From: Tardiphaga robiniae
GTDB lineage: Bacteria; Pseudomonadota; Alphaproteobacteria; Rhizobiales; Xanthobacteraceae
NCBI RefSeq assembly: GCF_001618955.1
Contig: NZ_LVYV01000008.1
Location: forward strand, 1 to 64,000
Reading direction: 5' to 3'
DNA: 64,000 nt
Part shown: piece after piece, positions 45,167 through 53,354 of the stretch
How the letters are laid out: each line of letters begins with the position of its first letter
How positions within the stretch are numbered: the stretch's first letter is position 1
Program-made: the position numbers and the translations under genes
The notes under the pieces: model-generated
What the model was told of the DNA's origin: nothing
The model's database searches: none
The model's input: the letters and a program-made list of their open reading frames with translations, nothing else

Positions 45167-46627
45167 TCAATCGAGATCTTGAATATGAGCATCAGGGAAA
45201 CGCGCAGTTTTCAACTTGTTGTAGCAAGCAACTTCAAGCACTGCGACGTCTGACTTCGGTGAAGAGCGTTCGCATGCCGCTATTGTTGCTAGATCCTTCT
45301 TTGGCATTAATACGAAATTGATGTGATCCTGGTTCGGCAACGTATCAGTTAGGATCCGTTCTCCTTCGATCATTGGTACCTTCATGTCGCCGATGGTCAT
45401 ACCGTAGCTTAAATTTCGCGGCCAAAGGGTGCTGATAACGACGGGGCGCTTGTCCTTGTCTTTGATTGTTGCGGTGACTTCCCTTGCTGCGTTCTGAAAT
45501 TTTACCACATCGCTAGTTCTAAGTAATGAAGGTGACAGGTCGGCGCGTGTCGTCACGAGAGCCAGCGTCAAACAGGCGACGAGAGCCAAATCTATCCTGC
45601 GCCATTTGAGATTTGCAGCCGGCTTTAATTCTAATGAAACATTGACAGCGAAGATGCATAGAAAGACTGACAGCAAAACGAACATGTTTTTGGCGATGGC
45701 ATAGTCCGATCCCATGCCGAGCCAGAAAGTAAATATTTGCAAGAGCGTATAGCAGCTCGTTCCGAGACCCATGGAAGCCAAAACGAGGCCCGCGCCTTCG
45801 TCCATTCGAGTTGATCGCAGAAGTTTAATCGCGGCCCATATTCCGCAACCGATTAACAGGATCTGCGGGCCTCGGTTGCCGAACAGATTGATGTGCGCAC
45901 CACCTTCGCTCTGGGCTATCTTATATACTTCTGCGGCGAACGGACTGCATAAGGTTGTAACGATGGTAATCGCCGCAAATATCACCAGTCTGCAAATTGC
46001 CGAGAGGCTGGGGCGATTGATCGCTAAAATGAGCAAGACGAAACAATATGAAGCTGCCAACTGGGCCGCAGGCAGCAAATGCGTGGCGACGATTAATTGA
46101 ACGGCGGCGATGACGAAAAGATCGAGTGCTACTGCGTGCCATTGCCTCAGCTTTGCTGCAACGACGAGCATCGTCATGGCTGCGATGGATGATCCAACGA
46201 CTTGGGCATAAAAGTAATTGTTCACAACCTGCCGGCCGAACAGAGGGCCCCGCATCATGGCGTAGATTACAATTATCACGCAGGCTATCAGCGGAGCGCG
46301 CCAATCTATGGCGTACATTATCCGGAATACGACGAAGTAGAAAATGCCGACCGACATCGCGGTGAAAATGGTCATGCCGAAAAGGCCGGATCCGGTGATC
46401 AGGCCAACCTGCGCCGCCAGCCAGTGGGAGAGGGGCGGGTAGCTTGTAAGACTTGCTGAGAGGTGCGGGGCGGTGATGCCGCGCCAACCGCCAGCGTCCA
46501 TAATCGCGCGCACTAGCGCATAGTGCTGCCCAGCGTCACTGCTGTAAGCGTGAAACTCATTGTAGAAGATGCCTGCACACAGCACCGCGATCAGGGCGCA
46601 GCCCAGCAATTGTAACCTGAGTGCCAT
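45167..46627 (-). CDS. Large polytopic membrane protein, GT-C-like
   Basis: A 486-residue inner-membrane protein with about 11-12 hydrophobic helices, a large N-terminal loop (NEFHAYSSDAGQHYALVRAIMDAGGWRGITAPHLSASLTSYPPLSHWL) and a C-terminal soluble region of about 90 residues. The layout, with an acidic Asp in the first loop and a proline-rich YPPLSHW segment, resembles GT-C type glycosyltransferases that use lipid-linked sugars, but no named family is recognised. Composition is clearly AT-richer than the surroundings, which suggests transfer. ATG 46627 chosen; 41 extra upstream codons are not membrane-like. Confidence 0.65.
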   Translation of the reverse strand: MALRLQLLGCALIAVLCAGIFYNEFHAYSSDAGQHYALVRAIMDAGGWRGITAPHLSASLTSYPPLSHWLAAQVGLITGSGLFGMTIFTAMSVGIFYFVVFRIMYAIDWRAPLIACVIIVIYAMMRGPLFGRQVVNNYFYAQVVGSSIAAMTMLVVAAKLRQWHAVALDLFVIAAVQLIVATHLLPAAQLAASYCFVLLILAINRPSLSAICRLVIFAAITIVTTLCSPFAAEVYKIAQSEGGAHINLFGNRGPQILLIGCGIWAAIKLLRSTRMDEGAGLVLASMGLGTSCYTLLQIFTFWLGMGSDYAIAKNMFVLLSVFLCIFAVNVSLELKPAANLKWRRIDLALVACLTLALVTTRADLSPSLLRTSDVVKFQNAAREVTATIKDKDKRPVVISTLWPRNLSYGMTIGDMKVPMIEGERILTDTLPNQDHINFVLMPKKDLATIAACERSSPKSDVAVLEVACYNKLKTARFPDAHIQDLD

Positions 46628-46760
46628 CTTGTGTTCCCCGCCACCGTTTGCGATTGGATCGCAACCTGGGGGCGCGTGCAATAGACAACCCGCATTAACG
46701 CTCCCCCGGCCACCACGTCGACCGCGGATATGCCGCGCTGCTGCAGGCAACGGCGGGCGG

Positions 46761-47102
46761 CTATTTCAAGACCGCGAATGTCCCGTCCGCCCGAGGCGTA
46801 AAGTCAATCGTCCCAACGATAGCTTCCAGATCGAGCGGACCGTAAATGTGGGGGTAAAGTTTTCCGTTGCCGGCATCTTCATATCGGATTGGTGAGGTCA
46901 CCTTGCTTGGATCAATCTTAAGGAGGATCAATCCGTCAATACCGTGATACAAGTAGTTCGCGACCTCAATGACTTGCTCAGGTGTAGAGCAATGGATGAA
47001 CCCCTCAGTCTCAAAGGTGTTGCCCTTGTAGGGCTGGCCTTGTTGTTCTGCGGCGATCCACACTGATCGCAATACTATGTGAAGAAGCGGTTTTTCGTTC
47101 AT
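46761..47102 (-). CDS. DUF952 family protein
   Basis: A 113-residue protein with the DUF952 signature: LLHIVLRSVWIAAEQQGQPYKGNTFETEGFIHCSTPEQVIEVANYLY and YPHIYGPLDLEAIVGTIDF. The family is annotated as related to glutathione S-transferases, function uncertain. ATG 47102 is the best start; the upstream frame begins with TTG. Confidence 0.8.
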   Translation of the reverse strand: MNEKPLLHIVLRSVWIAAEQQGQPYKGNTFETEGFIHCSTPEQVIEVANYLYHGIDGLILLKIDPSKVTSPIRYEDAGNGKLYPHIYGPLDLEAIVGTIDFTPRADGTFAVLK

Positions 47103-47152
47103 CTGCTCTCGCTTCAAGCTGCGCGTATTTGCCTCGTTCCGAACGCGCCAGC

Positions 47153-47467
47153 CTAATTCGATTTGGGGTCCGACGGCGGCTTCTGCAGGTTGGCGGTCTC
47201 GGGATCGAAGCCAATAGCGTAGACGTCTAAGACGCCAGCTTCACGCAGCTTCCTTAGCTCGCTCGCCGTCTGATCGAGGGTCTGTACGGTTCCGTAGCAG
47301 ACCTTCTCCGGCTGCCCGTGAGGGGTCCCGTAGATACTGTAGGCCACGACTGAAGCACCCCCCGTGATTGCTGCGAAAGATTTGCAAACGCTACCGCAGT
47401 CATTGGCATGTTGTCTATAAAAATAGACAACTTTGTGGTGGACTGCGTCAACACTTGTGGCCGCCAA
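47153..47467 (-). CDS. Hypothetical protein, uncertain start
   Basis: A frame of 104 residues (MAATSVDAVHHKVVYFYRQHANDCGSVCKSFAAITGGASVVAYSIYGTPHGQPEKV...). No ATG is present; the start is an assumed TTG at 47467, so the N-terminus may be wrong. Cys at two places (DCGSVC). No domain recognised. Confidence 0.4.
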   Translation of the reverse strand: MAATSVDAVHHKVVYFYRQHANDCGSVCKSFAAITGGASVVAYSIYGTPHGQPEKVCYGTVQTLDQTASELRKLREAGVLDVYAIGFDPETANLQKPPSDPKSN

Positions 47468-47509
47468 GACTTGCGCAGATTGGTCATGACCGGGTGGTGC
47501 TAAGCTTGT

Positions 47510-47875
47510 TCACGCATGCACGCTTCTCATTGGTTTATCTGACAGCCACGAACACACCGCGGCTGGAACTGCTCCGGCTATCGCAACGGGCACATCGAAA
47601 TATGGCTGGCCCATATAGCGAGCGACAAGCTCGGCCAGGATAGCCGCCACCGGCATCGTCGCGATGAGCCGCACGTAAAGCGGTTGGCCAGAAAGTGCCC
47701 AGTCCACTCCTGCCGTCAACCAAGCAGGAATGATGGCGAGCACATACGCAATTCCCACCAGCCACGCCAGGAACCCGATGCCGGGGAAACCATCGCTCAA
47801 CAACTGATCGGCGGCGATGTAGACGAACAGCACGAGTGGCGGAAACAGCAACGTGAAAATGAGTATTCGCTTCAT
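47510..47875 (-). CDS. Small polytopic membrane protein (DUF5413-like)
   Basis: A 121-residue protein from ATG 47875 (MKRILIFTLLFPPLVLFVYIAA), with four hydrophobic helices and short loops; TAGVDWALSGQPLYVRLIAT is conserved-looking. It resembles a small membrane protein family of the Bradyrhizobium group (DUF5413), by memory only. ATG 47896 seven residues earlier is an alternative start. Confidence 0.6.
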   Translation of the reverse strand: MKRILIFTLLFPPLVLFVYIAADQLLSDGFPGIGFLAWLVGIAYVLAIIPAWLTAGVDWALSGQPLYVRLIATMPVAAILAELVARYMGQPYFDVPVAIAGAVPAAVCSWLSDKPMRSVHA

Positions 47876-48347
47876 AAAACCATCTCCAAGATTCATTGGT
47901 CTGACTTGAAGAGGTTTTCGTTCAACTTTCTAAGTCGCATGAACTCAGGGTTGCACGGCCGTGCGGCCGGCGGTGTACACCCTTCGCCGAGCCCCGCCGT
48001 CCTCATTCGGGAGCGCGGGAGACTAGCCCTTGGTGTTGCTTTGATCGATGAAGCTTCAGATCCGCCTGCTGCGCCCTCCAAAGAACTGAGCGCTATGCCC
48101 CGTGTTGAGCCGGGCAAGATCGAAAATGCCGTTTCGAAAATTGGGTGCGAAACACCAGTGCGGCGATCTTTATCGCTCTAAGAGCGATAGTTATTCTGCA
48201 TCGTGTTCCGGGATATGATGGAATTATGTTTCCTGTTTTTCAGCGTCCGTAGAACTTCCTCCTTTAAATCAGGCTTCAACTGGACCGCTTCTGAAACTGC
48301 CAGTAGTAATCCAGCGTCATCACCTCAAAATCACGTTCGGACATTCG
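47876..48347. other. Non-coding stretch with a 19-base palindrome
   Basis: About 470 bases without a convincing gene. It contains a perfect palindrome TATCGCTCTAAGAGCGATA at 48171-48189 (9-bp arms, one central base), 160 bases ahead of the YeeE/YedE gene at 48348. It is a candidate operator for that gene. No ATTC-N8-GAAT element like the sox ones is seen here. Confidence 0.4.
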
Positions 48348-49397
48348 ATGTTTGCGCTCCCGGTTGTCGTGGGTTTTGCGATTGGCGCCGTTTTCGGCGT
48401 GGTCGGCCTGCTGAGCGGGTTCTGCCTCATGAGCAGCCTGCGCGACTGGTGGGCGCATGACGACGGACGAAAGATCCGGAGCTATGCACTGGCGGTTGCC
48501 GTGGCGATTGTCGGCACTCAATTCATCGCCGGCGCCGGGATCGTCGAGATCGCCAAGTCGCTCTATTTGCAGCCGTCATTCTCTGCTCCGCTGATCTTCG
48601 TCGGAGGGCTGTTGTTCGGCCTCGGCATGGTGCTGTCGAACGGCTGCGCGTCGCGTGCGCTGGTGTTGCTCGGCAAGGGAAATCTGCGCTCGCTGGTCGT
48701 CATCGCGATTATCGGCGTCACGGCGCAGATGACCTTGAAGGGGTTGCTCGCGCCGATGCGTCTGTCGATCCTGCAATGGACTCAGATGACGCCGGGCGCG
48801 AATTCGGTGCCGTCGCTGCTGGGGACACTCGGCCTGCAGGACACGACCGCGCGTATCGCGGCAACGCTGATCGTCGGCGGCGCGCTCCTCGTCTTTGCAT
48901 TATCGCATCGTGAGCTTCGTCGTTCGCCGGGGCAGCTCGTGGCGGGGTTGTTGATGGGCCTGCTGGTGGTCGCGGGCTGGCTGACGACCGGTTGGCTTGG
49001 CGCCGATGAGTTCGATCCGATCCCGGTGGCGTCGCTGACATTCGTGTCGCCGGCTGCCGATACGCTGCAATTCATCATGCTGTCGACCGGCATGACGCTG
49101 AATTTCGGAATTGCGTTGGTGGCGGGTGTGTTCATCGGCAGCCTGCTGACAGCCCTGCTGACCGGACGCTTCGAGTTCGAGGGCTATACGTCGGCACGTC
49201 ATACCGGCCGTTCGATGGCAGGTGCCGCGCTGATGGGGATCGGTGGTGCGATGGCTTATGGCTGTTCGATCGGGCAGGGGCTGACAGGTGTGTCCACGCT
49301 CGCACTGCCATCCTTCGTTGCGGCTGCGGGTATCTTTGTGGGCGCTGCAATAGCGATCCGCGGCCTGGCGCTGCGTCCTGCGTTTGCGGCGCAATAA
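48348..49397 (+). CDS. YeeE/YedE family sulfur transporter
   Basis: A 349-residue inner-membrane protein of the YeeE/YedE (TsuA) family, whose members move thiosulfate or sulfur groups across the membrane. Nine or so helices; the conserved cysteine motifs are SNGCASRALVLLGKGNLRSL (helix 3) and YGCSIGQGLTG (near the C-terminus). It is first of three same-strand genes, with two periplasmic DsrE-like proteins following. It parallels the minus-strand YeeE/YedE gene at 50551. Confidence 0.88.
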   Translation: MFALPVVVGFAIGAVFGVVGLLSGFCLMSSLRDWWAHDDGRKIRSYALAVAVAIVGTQFIAGAGIVEIAKSLYLQPSFSAPLIFVGGLLFGLGMVLSNGCASRALVLLGKGNLRSLVVIAIIGVTAQMTLKGLLAPMRLSILQWTQMTPGANSVPSLLGTLGLQDTTARIAATLIVGGALLVFALSHRELRRSPGQLVAGLLMGLLVVAGWLTTGWLGADEFDPIPVASLTFVSPAADTLQFIMLSTGMTLNFGIALVAGVFIGSLLTALLTGRFEFEGYTSARHTGRSMAGAALMGIGGAMAYGCSIGQGLTGVSTLALPSFVAAAGIFVGAAIAIRGLALRPAFAAQ

Positions 49398-49485
49398 CCC
49401 CTCCCAAGTCCGCTTCGTTAGTTTGATTGCGCTGGCGCAGGGCGATTGCTAATCAATCCCCTGATCGTCAGAGGTTTTGCGCGCG

Positions 49486-49959
49486 ATGAATAGGCGAGGG
49501 CTGTTTTTCTTTTTGTCGGTCCTTGCGCTGATGTCATTTGCAACAGGCCTGGTCACTGCGCAGACACGGCCCGCGAAGCAGGACGCCGCGCCGGACAAGC
49601 CGTTCGCCGAGCATTTCATCGCCTTGCAGCTGTCCGATTCCGATCCGAAGAAAGAACGTCTCGTTCTCAGCGTCGCCAGCAATCTCCTGAAAGCCTATGG
49701 GCCGGACAAGGTGGCCGTCGAGGTGGTCACTTTCGGCCCCGGCATCGATCTGCTGCGCGACACCAACGAGCATCGTGCGCTGGTCGATAGTCTGGTGGTC
49801 CAGGGCGTACGTTTCAGCGTCTGCGGCAACACGCTGGATACCATCGAGCGGGAGACCGGCAAGCGCCCGGCGCTCAATCCGCATGCGGTGGAAGTGCAGG
49901 TCGGCGTCGGCCATTTGCTGGATTTGACAGAGCGCGGTTTCACGATCGTGCGTCCCTGA
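49486..49959 (+). CDS. Exported DsrE-like protein 1
   Basis: A 157-residue protein with a signal peptide (ending VTAQ), then a DsrE/DsrF-type fold: FIALQLSDSDPKKERLVLSVASNLLKAYGPDKVAVEVVTFGPGIDLL, with a single-cysteine motif SVCGNTLDTIE and a C-terminal VEVQVGVGHLLDLTERGF. DsrE-like proteins carry sulfur on a cysteine; usually they are cytoplasmic, here the signal peptide places it in the periplasm. Starts at ATG 49486. It is followed 30 bases later by a paralogue. Confidence 0.75.
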   Translation: MNRRGLFFFLSVLALMSFATGLVTAQTRPAKQDAAPDKPFAEHFIALQLSDSDPKKERLVLSVASNLLKAYGPDKVAVEVVTFGPGIDLLRDTNEHRALVDSLVVQGVRFSVCGNTLDTIERETGKRPALNPHAVEVQVGVGHLLDLTERGFTIVRP

Positions 49960-49989
49960 AATTGCACGTCCCTGAAAAGGAGTTTTGAG

Positions 49990-50442
49990 ATGCGATCATT
50001 GTTGAGATCGATTGCCGGAGCCGTCCTGTTTGCGCTGATCGCGTCGTCCGCCCATGCGGCGGGCGCGAAGGAGCATCGTGTCGCCATTCAGGTCAATCAG
50101 AACGATCCAGCCCTGATGAATCTGGCTTTGAATAACGCGACAAACGTCATGGAGTTTTACAAGGCCAAGGGCGAGGACGTTCAGATCGAGATCGTCACTT
50201 ATGGGCCAGGTCTGCACATGCTGCGCGACGACACGTCGCCGGTGAAGGACCGTATCAAGCAGATTGTCGCTGCGAGCTTCCCGTCCAGTGTCAAATTCAT
50301 CGCTTGCGGAAATACCAAAGAGGGCATGGAGAAGCGTGAGGGCAAGGCGATCAGTGTCGTATCCGAGGCGACGGTGGTGCCATCGGGCGCTGTCAGGCTG
50401 ATTGAGCTGCAGGAAGCCGGCTGGAGCTATCTCAAGCCCTGA
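49990..50442 (+). CDS. Exported DsrE-like protein 2
   Basis: A 150-residue protein with a signal peptide (ending SAHAAG) and a DsrE-like core: HRVAIQVNQNDPALMNLALNNATNVMEFYKAKGEDVQIEIVTYGPGLHML, with the single-cysteine motif IACGNTKEGMEKREG. It is a clear paralogue of the gene before it; both share the CGNT motif and a VTYGPG/VTFGPG loop. ATG 49990 is preceded by AAAAGGAG. A tandem pair of periplasmic sulfur carriers is inferred. Confidence 0.75.
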   Translation: MRSLLRSIAGAVLFALIASSAHAAGAKEHRVAIQVNQNDPALMNLALNNATNVMEFYKAKGEDVQIEIVTYGPGLHMLRDDTSPVKDRIKQIVAASFPSSVKFIACGNTKEGMEKREGKAISVVSEATVVPSGAVRLIELQEAGWSYLKP

Positions 50443-50445
50443 CGC

Positions 50446-50546
50446 TAGAGCCTTATTGGTTCTGATTGAATCAGAACTAGGCTCTAGCTTTTTGTTTTGA
50501 CGCGTTTTCTTGACGCGAACCGGTCTCCACTTCGCTCGAAAACGCT
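50446..50546 (-). repeat. Dispersed intergenic repeat, copy 2 of 3
   Basis: The same element as at 2229, in reverse orientation: it begins AGAGCCTTATTGGTTCTGATT, holds AGCTTTTTGTTTTGACGCG and ends CACTTCGCTCGAAAACGCT. It fills the gap between the DsrE pair and the convergent YeeE/YedE gene. Confidence 0.85.
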
Positions 50547-50550
50547 ATGA

Positions 50551-51660
50551 CTACTTGGACGGCGGCGCTTTCCGCGCCAGCAGCATCCAGTTGCGCTGAA
50601 TGAGGTCGCGCGGGGAGCCGTCGACCAGGATCGCAATGCCGATGCGCGCGCCGAGCACCATGCCGCCAACGGCAATTGGCCAGGATAGCGCCAGCATCGA
50701 TCCCGCGGTGATGCCCTGACCGATGGTGCAGCCGCCAGCCAGAATGCCGCCGATACCCATCAGGCAGGCGCCGATCAGATGACGGCGCATTTCGTGATCG
50801 TCGTCGAAGGCTTCCCAGCGCAGTTCGGCCGCGAACCACGCTGCAGCCCATGCACCGGCAATGACGCCGAACACGCTGCCGACGCCGAAATCGGCGAAGT
50901 TCGCGACATTCAGAACCCCGGCATACAGTGCTTTTCCGATCGTCGATACGAATGTCAGGCTTTGCGGGTGGGGCGGACCCGCGAAATCGTCGTTCAATCC
51001 TACCGTGACGATCCAGCCGGCAATCGTGAGCAGTCCGAGTGCGACACCGGCAGTGAGCAGGCGCGGCGCGCGGCGCAGGCGCCTGTCGCTGAGCGCCAGC
51101 CAACAGAGGCCGCTGCCGACAATGATGGCGAGCGGCACGCGCAGATCGCGGCCGGTCGCTTGCGTCAGCAGCGATGCAAAGTCGGAGCGTATGCCGTCCG
51201 GCATCCGGATCGATAGCTGCTCAAGCACGCCAATGCGAAGATCGGCGAACAGTCCGCGCAAGGTCGCATAGGCCGTCGCACCCAACACGAGGATCACGAT
51301 CAGGCTCCTGAGATCGCCGGTGCCGAGCCGGACCAGCGAGCCGAAGCCGCAGGTGCCGACCATCGCCATGCCGGTGCCGAACATGATGCTGCCGATGATG
51401 ATAGCAACGAGGGGCAATGCGGTGGGAACGTAAGTGGTGTGTTCCGGTGCAAGAAAGCCGGACAGGATCAGCGCCTGGGTGCCGAGCATCGCAACGCCAA
51501 GCGCCAGACCGAAAATCTTGAGGCGACGGTTGTCACTGCCCATCAACGCATCTTCAATCGCGCCAAATGTGCAAAGGCGCGCGCGTCGCACGGCAAATCC
51601 CGCAGCAACGCCGATGGCAAAGCCAGCCAGCGCCGATAACCAGGCAGACATGTTCTGCAT
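50551..51660 (-). CDS. soxT: YeeE/YedE family transporter, SoxT-like
   Basis: A 369-residue inner-membrane protein of the YeeE/YedE family, in the position of SoxT in sox operons (soxS-soxR-soxT). Conserved cysteine motifs: RARLCTFGAIEDALMG near the N-terminus, VGTCGFGSLVRLGTGDLRSL and GGCTIGQGITAGSML near the C-terminus. Its role in sulfur import or signalling for SoxR is proposed for sox systems; here it is the last gene of the minus-strand soxS-soxR-soxT unit. Confidence 0.85.
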   Translation of the reverse strand: MQNMSAWLSALAGFAIGVAAGFAVRRARLCTFGAIEDALMGSDNRRLKIFGLALGVAMLGTQALILSGFLAPEHTTYVPTALPLVAIIIGSIMFGTGMAMVGTCGFGSLVRLGTGDLRSLIVILVLGATAYATLRGLFADLRIGVLEQLSIRMPDGIRSDFASLLTQATGRDLRVPLAIIVGSGLCWLALSDRRLRRAPRLLTAGVALGLLTIAGWIVTVGLNDDFAGPPHPQSLTFVSTIGKALYAGVLNVANFADFGVGSVFGVIAGAWAAAWFAAELRWEAFDDDHEMRRHLIGACLMGIGGILAGGCTIGQGITAGSMLALSWPIAVGGMVLGARIGIAILVDGSPRDLIQRNWMLLARKAPPSK

Positions 51661-51729
51661 GGGTTTCCTCCCGATGTGAGGTGCGCTGGCCTTACGGGCC
51701 GCGCTCCTCCGCCTGCCGGATCGGCGGCG

Positions 51730-52107
51730 TTATTTTTTCTTGGTCGGCGCCGGTGTGGCGCAGAAAATATCGTAGATGACCGAGATGACGCTTCGCACGT
51801 CGTCATTGGCCAGGCTGTAATAGATCGTCTTGCCGTCGCGGCGGGTCTCCACCATGCCGTCGTAGCGCAGACGCGCGAGTTGCTGCGATACGGCCGACTG
51901 GCGCAGCGACAGGATGTTTTCCAGTTCGGACACCGACCGCTCCCGCTCCGCCAGCAGACACAACAGCAGCAGGCGGTTTTCGTGCGAGATCGCTTTCAGG
52001 AAATTGCTGGCCTTGCGGGCCTTGCGCATCAACTGATCGAGTTCGGGCGAATATTCCGCGCCGTCCCGCAGTTCGTCTTCGAGTTCGGATGGGATGATAG
52101 AAGCCAT
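51730..52107 (-). CDS. soxR: ArsR-family sulfur-responsive repressor SoxR
   Basis: A 125-residue winged-helix regulator of the ArsR type, in the SoxR/SqrR/BigR branch. The DNA-reading helix is SLRQSAVSQQLARLRYDGMV. Two cysteines only, C50 (LLLLCLLAERERSVSE) and C116 (IFCATP), at the places of the per- and polysulfide-sensing pair in SqrR and BigR. It probably represses the sox operons until sulfane sulfur appears. The operators at 52551 and 56000 (ATTC-N8-GAAT type) fit it. Confidence 0.9.
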   Translation of the reverse strand: MASIIPSELEDELRDGAEYSPELDQLMRKARKASNFLKAISHENRLLLLCLLAERERSVSELENILSLRQSAVSQQLARLRYDGMVETRRDGKTIYYSLANDDVRSVISVIYDIFCATPAPTKKK

Positions 52108-52142
52108 GGCAGCGTGCGTGTCCCGCGAATGTTTGAAGAGGA

Positions 52143-52541
52143 TCAGGAACGATTGGCGTTGGGCTGTGAATTGCTCAGTCTGGCAGCATACTTCCCGAGC
52201 AGGCTCCAGAAGGATTCGTCGTTCATATAGCCGGTGATGCGGCCGATCTCGCGGCCGTTGTCGACGATCAGAAAGGTCGGTGTGAAACGCACCGGCGACG
52301 CCAATGCGATGCCGGGCGATTTGTCGCGATCCATATCGATGCGGCGCAGCGGAAGGAGCTTGGCTTCGTCGGTCTTGTCATAGACCGGCGCGATCTCGCG
52401 ATTCCAGCGCGCGCACCAGACGCAGCCATCGCGCTCGAACATCAGTAGTTCGGACGCATCAGCGATGCGCGGCGACAGCGCCGCAGTCATCACCAACAAA
52501 GTCGCGATCAACGAGGTTTTCAGAGGCAATTTCCACGTCAT
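52143..52541 (-). CDS. soxS: SoxS periplasmic thioredoxin-like protein
   Basis: A 132-residue exported thioredoxin-fold protein. Signal peptide to about residue 29, redox motif C40-V-W-C43 (ERDGCVWCARWNREIAP), and the FTPTFLIVDNGREIGRITGY segment. SoxS is known to reduce and re-activate SoxY in Paracoccus. It is divergent from soxV across a 49-base gap that carries an ATTC-N8-GAAT-like element. Followed by soxR after 35 bases. Confidence 0.88.
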   Translation of the reverse strand: MTWKLPLKTSLIATLLVMTAALSPRIADASELLMFERDGCVWCARWNREIAPVYDKTDEAKLLPLRRIDMDRDKSPGIALASPVRFTPTFLIVDNGREIGRITGYMNDESFWSLLGKYAARLSNSQPNANRS

Positions 52542-52550
52542 GTGTTACAC

Positions 52551-52566
52551 ATACACGAATTTGAAT
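52551..52566. promoter_or_regulatory. SoxR/SqrR-type operator, ATAC-N8-GAAT
   Basis: ATACACGAATTTGAAT is one base off the ATTC-N8-GAAT consensus that I recall for the SqrR/SoxR/BigR group. It lies in the AT-rich gap between the divergent soxS (start 52541) and soxV (start 52591). A similar perfect element is at 56000. Confidence 0.55.
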
Positions 52567-52590
52567 ATTTATGCCAGAACCGGATCCGCC

Positions 52591-53334
52591 GTGGTGTCCT
52601 CAATCTCGTTCCTTGGTGCGCTGGGCGCAGGGCTGTTGTCGTTCCTGTCGCCGTGCGTTCTGCCGCTGGTGCCGCCCTATCTCTGCTTTCTGGCAGGCGT
52701 CAGCCTGGACAAACTCGACGATCGCAGTGGTCAGGCCGGCTGGCGCCCGAACGGACGCGTGGTCGCGTTGTCCTTTGCGTTCGTATTGGGGTTTGCGACG
52801 GTCTTCGTCGCGCTCGGTGCATCGGCATCGCTCATCGGCAAGACGATCACGGCGCATTTCGAGACATTGGGCATCATCGCCGGTCTGCTGATCGTCATTC
52901 TCGGACTGCACTTTCTCGGCGTGTTCCGGATCGGGCTGTTGTTTCGTGAAGCGCGCTTTCAGGTGGTCCGCAAGCCGGCCGGATTTCTCGGCGCCTATCT
53001 GGTCGGGCTTGCCTTCGCTTTCGGATGGACGCCCTGCGTCGGTCCGGTGCTGGCTGCCATTCTGATGGTCGCAGGCGCCGAAGGTGCGCCGGCGCAGGGC
53101 GCGCTTTTGCTCGCCGCCTATGCGCTCGGCATCGGCACTCCCTTTATGCTGGCCTCGCTGTTTTCGGGACCTTTCATGCGGCTGATGGCGCGGCTGCGTC
53201 GGCATATGCTGGCTATCGAGAAGGTGATCGGCGCCGGCCTTGTCCTGACCGGTGTTCTGTTTTTGACTGGCGCCATGCCGCGGATTTCAGGTTGGATGCT
53301 GGAGACCTTTCCAGCCTTCGGCACCATCGGATGA
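52591..53334 (+). CDS. soxV: SoxV, CcdA-type thiol-disulfide transporter
   Basis: A 247-residue six-helix inner-membrane protein of the CcdA/DsbD family. Two redox cysteines are in SFLSPCVLPLVPPYLC and FGWTPCVGPVLAAIL. It carries reducing power from cytoplasmic thioredoxin to periplasmic SoxW. The start GTG 52591 gives the usual SFLGALGAGLLSFLSP N-terminus; ATG 52540 would overlap soxS and remove any promoter. Followed by soxW after 20 bases. Confidence 0.88.
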   Translation: MVSSISFLGALGAGLLSFLSPCVLPLVPPYLCFLAGVSLDKLDDRSGQAGWRPNGRVVALSFAFVLGFATVFVALGASASLIGKTITAHFETLGIIAGLLIVILGLHFLGVFRIGLLFREARFQVVRKPAGFLGAYLVGLAFAFGWTPCVGPVLAAILMVAGAEGAPAQGALLLAAYALGIGTPFMLASLFSGPFMRLMARLRRHMLAIEKVIGAGLVLTGVLFLTGAMPRISGWMLETFPAFGTIG

Positions 53335-53354
53335 TGCGGGATCGGGAGGATCGA

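Noticed and set aside
53025-53354. Long N-terminal extension of soxW
   Set aside because: It is an out-of-frame reading of soxV; the signal peptide and ribosome site put the start at 53355.
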